Assembly: GCA_014380005.1 (NCBI GenBank)
Contig: JACMKT010000152.1
Coordinates: 1 to 64,000, forward strand
DNA: 64,000 nt
DNA from: Rhodospirillales bacterium
Lineage (GTDB): Bacteria > Pseudomonadota > Alphaproteobacteria > Rhodospirillales > Magnetospirillaceae
Reading direction: 5' to 3'
The notes under the pieces were generated by a model. The model saw nothing but the letters and a program-made list of their open reading frames with translations. It did no database searches and had not been told where the DNA came from. This document shows, piece after piece, positions 57,337 to 64,000 of the stretch (its first letter is position 1; each line of letters starts with the position of its first letter). The translations under genes were made by a program, and so were the position numbers.

Positions 57337-58338
57337 ATGACTTGGTCTGGCATTAAAGTATTGGTGACCGGTGCCGATGGCTTCATCGGCTCACATCTGG
57401 CCGCCGAATTGGTGCGGCGCGGCGCGGCGGTCACCGCCCTGGCTCTTTATAATTCCTTCGACGGCCATGGCTGGCTGGACGATCTGCCGGCGGACATCCG
57501 TGCCGGCATGGAACTGGTGCGCGGCGACATCCGCGATGCCGAGCACATGACCGCCCTGTGCCAAGGCCAGGAGGTGGTATTCCATCTGGCCGCGCTCATC
57601 GCCATTCCCTATTCGTACATGGCGCCTTCGGCCTATGTGCAGACCAATGTGCAGGGCACCACCAACGTGCTGCTGGCGGCCCGCGCCGCCGGGGTGCGCC
57701 GGGTGGTCCATACCTCCACCAGCGAGGTCTATGGCACCGCTCTGTTCACGCCCATTACCGAAGAACATCCGTTGCAGGGCCAGTCGCCCTATTCGGCCTC
57801 GAAGATCGGCGCCGACATGATGGCGACGTCCTTCGCCCGCTCGTTCGAGCTGCCGGTGATTACCCTGCGGCCGTTCAACACCTATGGGCCGCGTCAGAGT
57901 GAACGCGCCATCATCAGCACCGTCATCCGCCAAGCCCTCGACCCTGCCGCCGATGCCATCCGGGTGGGCGATCTGCGGCCCAAGCGCGACTTCACCTTCG
58001 TGCAGGATACCGCGGAAGCGTTCCTGGCCGTTGCCGGTCTGGGCGACGAGCATGTGGGCAAGGTGTTCAACGGCGGCACCGGCCGTTGCGTCACCATGGA
58101 AGAGGTGGTGACCATGATCCGCCGGGTCGCCGGGTGCGACAAACCGGTGGTGCAGGAAAGCGAGCGCATGCGCCCGGCCGCCAGCGAGGTCATGACCCTG
58201 CTGGCCGATTGGTCCGCCCTCAACGCGGCCTCGGGCTGGCAGCCCCGTCATGACCTGGAACAGGGTCTCAGCCAGACGGTGGAATGGTGGCGCAGTCGCC
58301 TTGACCGCCTGCGCCCCGACCTTGGATACATGCGATGA
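57337..58338 (+). CDS. legB: NDP-sugar 4,6-dehydratase (LegB-like)
   Basis: VLVTGADGFIGSHLAAELVRRGAAVTALALYNSFDGHGWLD; TSTSEVYGTA; SPYSASKIGADMMA. Confidence 0.88.
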   Translation: MTWSGIKVLVTGADGFIGSHLAAELVRRGAAVTALALYNSFDGHGWLDDLPADIRAGMELVRGDIRDAEHMTALCQGQEVVFHLAALIAIPYSYMAPSAYVQTNVQGTTNVLLAARAAGVRRVVHTSTSEVYGTALFTPITEEHPLQGQSPYSASKIGADMMATSFARSFELPVITLRPFNTYGPRQSERAIISTVIRQALDPAADAIRVGDLRPKRDFTFVQDTAEAFLAVAGLGDEHVGKVFNGGTGRCVTMEEVVTMIRRVAGCDKPVVQESERMRPAASEVMTLLADWSALNAASGWQPRHDLEQGLSQTVEWWRSRLDRLRPDLGYMR

Positions 58339-59513
58339 CCGCAATCGATCTGCCGGGTAAGGTCGTCGCCGCGCTTGCCTCGGTGTTGCCTGGCAAGTGC
58401 GGGCTGCACGAACCGGAATTCGCCGGTCATGAGTGGGACTACGTCAAGGATTGCCTCGACACCGGCTGGGTCTCGTCGGTGGGCGCCTATGTGGACAGGT
58501 TCGAGGCCATGCTGGCCGAACGCGTTGGCGTTCACGCCATTGCAACCGTCAACGGCACGGCGGCCTTGCAGGTTGCCCTGACCGTGGCCGGCGTAAAAGC
58601 TGGTGACGAGGTGGTGGTGCCCGCCTTGACCTTCGTCGGCACCGCCAATGCGGTTTCCCATTGCGGCGCCTTTCCCCATTTCGCCGATGTTGAAGCCCTG
58701 ACCCTGGGGCTGGACCCGGTCGCCCTGGACCGTTGGCTGGCCGATATCGGCCGGCGCCAAGGCGGCGAACTGGTTAATCGCCTGACCGGACGCCCCATCC
58801 GTGCGGTGGTCTGCGTGCACGTCTTCGGCCATCCGGTTCAGCTGGACCAATTGGCCGAGGTTTGCGCCCGTTATGGTCTGGTGCTCATCGAGGACGCGGC
58901 GGAATCCCTGGGCTCGTACTACAAGGGCCGTCACACCGGCGGCTGTGCGCGTTTGGGCGTGCTCAGTTTCAACGGCAACAAGATCATCACCACCGGCGGC
59001 GGCGGCGCCATCCTGAGTTCCGACCCGGAACTGGCGGCGGCGGCGAAACGGCTGACGACCACGGCCAAGCGCCCCCATCGCTGGGAGTTCTTCCACGATG
59101 AGGTGGCGTTCAACTACCGCCTGCCCAACCTCAACGCCGCCCTGGGCTGTGCCCAGTTGGAGCAGCTTGACGGTTTCGTGGAGCGTAAGCGCGCCTTGGC
59201 GGCGCAGTATCGGCAGGCCTTTGCCGGAATGGCGGGCGTGAGTTTCTTCACCGAACGGGATTTTGCCAAAAGCAATTATTGGCTCTGCGCCATTGTGTTG
59301 GATAACGCTAACCGCGACCTGCGCGACGGGGTGTTGGAGGCGACCAACGATTCCGGGTTCATGACCCGCCCGGTGTGGATGCCCCTGCACACCCTGCCAA
59401 TGTACCAAAGCATGCCGCGTGCCGACCTGTCGTGCGCCGAGGACATGGCCGACCGCATCGTCAATCTGCCGAGCAGTCCGCGTTTGGCCTCGGCGGACCG
59501 GGGGGAAGTGTGA
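58335..59513 (+). CDS. legC: DegT/LegC-type aminotransferase
   Basis: HEPEFAGHEWDYVKDCLDTGWVSSVGAYVDRFE; FNGNKIITTGGGGAILSSD. Confidence 0.9.
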   Translation: MTAIDLPGKVVAALASVLPGKCGLHEPEFAGHEWDYVKDCLDTGWVSSVGAYVDRFEAMLAERVGVHAIATVNGTAALQVALTVAGVKAGDEVVVPALTFVGTANAVSHCGAFPHFADVEALTLGLDPVALDRWLADIGRRQGGELVNRLTGRPIRAVVCVHVFGHPVQLDQLAEVCARYGLVLIEDAAESLGSYYKGRHTGGCARLGVLSFNGNKIITTGGGGAILSSDPELAAAAKRLTTTAKRPHRWEFFHDEVAFNYRLPNLNAALGCAQLEQLDGFVERKRALAAQYRQAFAGMAGVSFFTERDFAKSNYWLCAIVLDNANRDLRDGVLEATNDSGFMTRPVWMPLHTLPMYQSMPRADLSCAEDMADRIVNLPSSPRLASADRGEV

Positions 59514-60553
59514 ACAACTGGCAGGAGACGCTGTTGCGGGGGGAGAGCCCCATCGCCGACGCGGTCGTCCGCGTTGACACCTATGGCATTGCCTTGGTGG
59601 TGGACGAGGCTGGGCTGCTGCTGGGGACCATCACCGACAGCGACATCCGGCGCGGCCAATTGCTCCATCTCGCCATGAGCGAGCCGTGCAGCAAGATCAT
59701 GAACGCCCATCCGCGCGTGTCCAATCACGGCCAGCCGCCGGCCCATGCCCGCGAACTGATGCGGCGCCACACTCTGTTCCACATTCCCATCGTCGATGAA
59801 GCTGGCTGCCTGACCGGCATGGCCCGCATCGACGAGCCATGGGCAGCGCGGGCGGAAGATCAGTGGATCGTGCTGATGGCGGGCGGAAGGGGCCAGCGCC
59901 TGCGTCCGCTGACCGTGGACACGCCCAAGCCCATGCTAAAGGTGGGTGATAAGCCCCTGCTGGAATCCATCATTGGAAATCTGTGCGAGCAGGGGTTTCG
60001 CCGGTTCTACATCGCGGTCAATTACAAGGCCGAGGTGGTAAAGGATTATTTCCGCGACGGTGCCGATTGGGGCGTGGAAATCCGCTACCTTGAGGAAACC
60101 AGCGAGATGGGCACCGCTGGCGCCCTGACCTTGGTGCCGGAATCCCAGCAGCAGCGGCTGGTGGTGATGAATGGCGATCTGCTGACCAAGGTCAATCTTC
60201 ACCACATGCTCAACTATCATGCGGAACACAAATCGGAAGCCACCATGGGCGTGCGCGAATACGACTTCCAGGTGCCGTTCGGCGTGGTCAATCTGGAGGG
60301 CCACCGCATCGTCGGCATCGACGAGAAGCCGGTGCAGCGCTTTATGGTCAATGCTGGCATCTATGTGGTCGAGCCTGAGTTGATCGCCGCCATTCCGCGC
60401 GGCCAGCCCAGCGACATGACCACCTTGTTCGAGCGCGCCATCGCCGACGGTCAGACTACCAGCGTGTTTCCCATTCGGGAATATTGGCTGGACGTGGGCC
60501 GGCTCGACGATTTCGAGCGGGCGCAGACCGATTTCCGGAAAGTCTTTTCATGA
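59510..60553 (+). CDS. CBS-domain nucleotidyltransferase (PtmE-like)
   Basis: N-terminal paired CBS-like region (GTITDSDIRRG); IVLMAGGRGQRLRPLTVDTPKPMLKVGDKPLLE; GTGA start. Confidence 0.9.
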   Translation: MNNWQETLLRGESPIADAVVRVDTYGIALVVDEAGLLLGTITDSDIRRGQLLHLAMSEPCSKIMNAHPRVSNHGQPPAHARELMRRHTLFHIPIVDEAGCLTGMARIDEPWAARAEDQWIVLMAGGRGQRLRPLTVDTPKPMLKVGDKPLLESIIGNLCEQGFRRFYIAVNYKAEVVKDYFRDGADWGVEIRYLEETSEMGTAGALTLVPESQQQRLVVMNGDLLTKVNLHHMLNYHAEHKSEATMGVREYDFQVPFGVVNLEGHRIVGIDEKPVQRFMVNAGIYVVEPELIAAIPRGQPSDMTTLFERAIADGQTTSVFPIREYWLDVGRLDDFERAQTDFRKVFS

Positions 60554-61479
60554 AGGCGCTGGTGATCGGGTTCGGCTCCATCGGTCAGCGGCATGCGCGG
60601 GTCTTGGCGGCCATGGGTCATGACGTGGCGGTGGTCAGCCGCCGCCCGGTGGATCATCCGCGCCTTTATGGTTCGCTGACTGAGGCGGTCCAGGGCTTCC
60701 AGCCCGATTACGTGGTGATCGCCAGTCGCACCAACGAGCATGGCGACGATTTGGCCCAACTGGCCGGGCTTGGTTTCCAGGGCTTGGTCCTGGTGGAAAA
60801 GCCTCTGTTCGAGGCCGCGAAGCCGCTTCCGGCCAATCGCTTCCAGGCCGCTTTCGTCGCCTATAATCTGCGCTTCCACCCGGTTATCCGCGCTTTGCGC
60901 GATGCGGTGGTTCAGCTTGGCGGCAAACCTGTGGCCGTGCGTGCCGCGGTCGGACAGTATTTGCCGTTCTGGCGTCCCGGCACCGATTACCGCACCAGCT
61001 ATTCGGCTTCGGCGGCCCAAGGCGGTGGCGTGCTGCGCGATCTCAGCCATGAGTTGGACTATTTGACCTGGATTTTCGGCAATTGGCGCGATCTGGCCGC
61101 CCTGGGCGGCAAATTGTCGTCGCTGGAGATCGACAGTGAGGACACCTTCGCCATCCTGGCCCGGCTGAGCGCCTGCCCGGTGGTGACGCTGCAACTGAAC
61201 TATCTGGACCATACGCGCATGCGCGACGTGGTCGCCACGTTCGACGGCCACACGGTGCGGGCCGATCTGGCCGCCGGCACGGTGAGTGTGGACGGGGTGG
61301 AACGGCATTTCGTCGCCGGCCCGGATGACACCTATTTGGCCCAGCACGCCGCTTTGCTGGACGGGCGGCACGAGGATTTGTGCCCCCTGAGCGGTGGGCT
61401 GGACATCAACGCAATGATCGATGCGGCTGAAAAAGCCGCCCGCGAGGGCCGTTGGGTCCAACGCGGGGAATACTTCTAG
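60550..61479 (+). CDS. Gfo/Idh/MocA oxidoreductase
   Basis: MKALVIGFGSIGQRHARVLAAMGHDVAVVSRR; LVLVEKPLFE. Confidence 0.9.
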   Translation: MKALVIGFGSIGQRHARVLAAMGHDVAVVSRRPVDHPRLYGSLTEAVQGFQPDYVVIASRTNEHGDDLAQLAGLGFQGLVLVEKPLFEAAKPLPANRFQAAFVAYNLRFHPVIRALRDAVVQLGGKPVAVRAAVGQYLPFWRPGTDYRTSYSASAAQGGGVLRDLSHELDYLTWIFGNWRDLAALGGKLSSLEIDSEDTFAILARLSACPVVTLQLNYLDHTRMRDVVATFDGHTVRADLAAGTVSVDGVERHFVAGPDDTYLAQHAALLDGRHEDLCPLSGGLDINAMIDAAEKAAREGRWVQRGEYF

Positions 61480-61496
61480 GGTAAGGTCTGTCCGCC

Positions 61497-63647
61497 ATGA
61501 GCAAGAAGATCCTGTGTACGCTTGGCCCCGCCTCCATGAACTTGCCGACCATCCGGCGGCTGGAGGATTTCGGTGTGGCCCTGTTCCGGATCAACCTGTC
61601 GCACACGGCGTTGAAGGACGTGGCGCCCCAGGTGGAGTTTCTGAGGGCCAACACCAAGGTGCCGGTGTGTCTGGATAGCGAAGGCGCGCAGATCCGCACC
61701 GGCAATTTCGTCGCCAACAGCATCCTGCTGCGGGAAAACGCCATCGTGCGCGCCTGCCGTCACAAGGTGCCCGGCGACGACCGCATGTTCAACTTCACCC
61801 CGCGCGACATCATCGATCAGTTCGAGATCGGTGATTTCATCAGCATCGATTTCAACTCGGTGCTGGTGCAGGTCATCGCCTGGGAAGCCGATGCGGCGGT
61901 GCTGCGCGTCATCACCGGCGGTCAGATCGGCCGCAACAAGGCGGTGACGGTGGAACGCGACATTCCCATGCCGGCGCTCAGCGACAAGGACCGCGCCGCC
62001 GTCGCCGTCGGACGGTCGCTGGGAGTGGTGCATTTCGCCCTGTCCTTCGCCAACCATGCCGCCGATGTGGAAGACATGCGGGCCGCCACCGGCGACGGTG
62101 CCTTTCTGATCTCCAAGATCGAGACCCTGTCGGGGCTGGCCAATCTGGAAGCCATCGCCCAGCGCTCGGACGCCTTGCTCATCGACCGTGGCGATTTGTC
62201 GCGTCAGGTGCCGCTGGAACAAATTCCCGCCCGGCAGAAGGAAATCATCCGCCGCGCCAAGGTGGTGGGCCGTCCGGTCTATGTGGCGACCAATCTGCTG
62301 GAATCCATGGTCACCTCGCCGCAACCTACCCGCGCCGAGGTCAACGACATCTACAATACGCTGGTGGACGGTGCCGACGGCCTTGTCTTGGCCGCCGAGA
62401 CCGCCATTGGCCGCTATCCGGTGCGCTGCGCCGGCATGGTGGTCAAGCTGATCCAGCAATACGAGCAAGGCTGCCGCGACGGCGCCAGCTTCACCGATGA
62501 CCCGGTTAGCCTGCTGGTGCCGCCCCATGGTGGCCGTCTGGTGCAGCGCGAGGCCAAGCCCGGCGATGTGGATGGGCTGAACCGCTTGCCCAAGATGGTG
62601 GTGCCCGACACCGTGCTGATGGATTGCGAGCAGATTGCGCTTGGCACCTATTCGCCGCTCACCGGCTTTATGGACAAGGCGACGCTGGAATCAGTGCTGA
62701 ACGGCAATCGGCTGCCCAGCGGCGATATTTGGACATTGCCGGTGCTGCTGGCCGCCGGTGACGGCAAGGCCGTGGCGGGGCAGCGCGTGGCCTTGACCGC
62801 CGCCAACGGGCACGTTCACGCTTTGCTGGACGTCACCGATCGCTTCACCATGAATTTGGACGCCCTGGCGCGCGCGTGGTTCGGCACCGATAGCGGCGAC
62901 CATCCTGGTGTCGCCCGTCTGAAGGCCGGCGGCGATACCTTCCTGGGCGGTTCGGTCACTTTGGTAGACCGCCTGCCCTCGCCCTATCGCCAATACGAAC
63001 TGACCCCGGCGCAGACCCGCTTCGTCTTCGCCCATAAGGGCTGGAGCAAGGTGGTCGGCTTCCATGGCCGCAACGTCTGTCACCGCGTGCACGAGCAGAT
63101 CCAGTTGCGCGCGATGGAGGAAACCAGCGCCGACGGCCTGTTCATCAGCCCGGTTATCGGCCCCAAGAAGCCCGGCGATTTCGTCACCGAAGCCATCATG
63201 CGCAGCTACCAGATATTGCTGGATTTCGGCATTTATCCCGAAGGCCGCGTGGTGCTGGGCAGCTTCGCCACCTATTCCCGCTATTGCGGCCCGCGCGAAG
63301 CGGTGTTCACCGCCTTGTGCCGCAAGAACATGGGTTGCAGCCATTTCATCATCGGGCGCGATCATACCGGCGTGGGCAATTTTTACGGCCCCGACGCCAA
63401 CCGCGAGCTGTTCGACAGCTTGGGCGATCTGGGCATCGCCCCGGTGTTCTTCGAATCCGTGGGTTACGACCCCGCCAGCGAGAGCTACGGCCCCATGAAT
63501 GCGGGCATGTTGCAGGCCATCAGCGGCACCCAGGTGCGCGATTTCCTGCGCAATGGCGAGAAGGTGCCGGAATGGTTCCTGCGTGAAGAAGTCCACGATA
63601 TGCTGGTGCGCGAGATGAAGCTGGGCAACCCGGTGTTCTGCGAATGA
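61497..63647 (+). CDS. fused pyruvate-kinase-like domain + ATP sulfurylase (sulfate adenylyltransferase)
   Basis: N-half KKILCTLGPASMNLPTIRRL, FRINLSH, ISKIETLSG, LESMVTSPQPTRAEVNDIYN; C-half LLVPPHGGRLVQRE, SPLTGFM, HGRNVCHRVHEQ, IIGRDHTGVG. Confidence 0.93.
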   Translation: MSKKILCTLGPASMNLPTIRRLEDFGVALFRINLSHTALKDVAPQVEFLRANTKVPVCLDSEGAQIRTGNFVANSILLRENAIVRACRHKVPGDDRMFNFTPRDIIDQFEIGDFISIDFNSVLVQVIAWEADAAVLRVITGGQIGRNKAVTVERDIPMPALSDKDRAAVAVGRSLGVVHFALSFANHAADVEDMRAATGDGAFLISKIETLSGLANLEAIAQRSDALLIDRGDLSRQVPLEQIPARQKEIIRRAKVVGRPVYVATNLLESMVTSPQPTRAEVNDIYNTLVDGADGLVLAAETAIGRYPVRCAGMVVKLIQQYEQGCRDGASFTDDPVSLLVPPHGGRLVQREAKPGDVDGLNRLPKMVVPDTVLMDCEQIALGTYSPLTGFMDKATLESVLNGNRLPSGDIWTLPVLLAAGDGKAVAGQRVALTAANGHVHALLDVTDRFTMNLDALARAWFGTDSGDHPGVARLKAGGDTFLGGSVTLVDRLPSPYRQYELTPAQTRFVFAHKGWSKVVGFHGRNVCHRVHEQIQLRAMEETSADGLFISPVIGPKKPGDFVTEAIMRSYQILLDFGIYPEGRVVLGSFATYSRYCGPREAVFTALCRKNMGCSHFIIGRDHTGVGNFYGPDANRELFDSLGDLGIAPVFFESVGYDPASESYGPMNAGMLQAISGTQVRDFLRNGEKVPEWFLREEVHDMLVREMKLGNPVFCE

Positions 63648-64000
63648 AGCGCGCACACGTTTTCTGGTTCACCGGCCTGTCCGGTGCCGGCAAGACCACG
63701 GTGGCCGAGGGTGTGGCCGCCCTTTTGTCCGAACGGGGCGTCACCGTGGCGATCCTGGACGGTGACGACGTGCGCGCCCGCTTCCATACCCATCTGGGCT
63801 TTTCCGAAGCCGACATCAAAGAGAACAACCGGCTGATCGGTCTGCTGTGCCAGGAACAGCGCGGCGATGCCGACGTGATTCTGGTGCCGGTGATCGCGCC
63901 CTACCGCAGCGCCCGCCAATCGGCCCGCGATACCTTGTCGCCGGATTTCCATGAGGTCCATTTCAGCGCCAGCGTTGACACCGTTGCCGCCCGTGACGTC
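63644..64000 (+). CDS. cysC: adenylylsulfate kinase, truncated by right edge
   Basis: MKRAHVFWFTGLSGAGKTTVAEGVAALLSERG; LDGDDVRARFHTHLGFSEADIKENNRLIG. Confidence 0.93.
   Translation, partial: MKRAHVFWFTGLSGAGKTTVAEGVAALLSERGVTVAILDGDDVRARFHTHLGFSEADIKENNRLIGLLCQEQRGDADVILVPVIAPYRSARQSARDTLSPDFHEVHFSASVDTVAARDV

Noticed and set aside
1-64000. Magnetosome, CRISPR, phage or transposon island
   Set aside because: No mam/mms-type genes, repeat-spacer arrays, integrases, transposases or tRNA insertion sites were recognised.

Overview
This is a GC-rich alphaproteobacterial window; gene content and the porin type suggest Magnetospirillum or a relative (inference). Positions 1-11.6 kb are mostly core genes: tandem porins, a DUF3576 lipoprotein, leuS, lptE, holA and an NAD-type glutamate dehydrogenase. 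From about 11.7 kb to the right edge lies one very large surface-glycan / nonulosonic-acid locus. It holds pseI, a SIS isomerase, an SxtJ/DUF5989/carbamoyltransferase trio, GDP-mannose synthesis, a WecA-like initiator, several glycosyltransferases, a polymerase-like membrane protein, wecB, a diamino-sugar module, two blocks of legionaminic-acid-type genes (NeuB/NeuC/NeuA/SDR and LegB/LegC/PtmE-like), a PAPS-type sulfotransferase, radical SAM proteins, and an FkbH/ACP/MBOAT acyl-modification set. The most unusual proteins are a pyruvate-kinase-like domain fused to ATP sulfurylase, coupled to APS kinase at the right edge, and a PEP-synthase-like protein with the domain order of rifampicin phosphotransferase. 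Together with the sulfotransferase they suggest a dedicated PAPS supply and glycan sulfation/phosphorylation system inside the locus. No tRNA, rRNA, CRISPR array or transposase was recognised. Product names come from motif recognition by eye; no database search was run.
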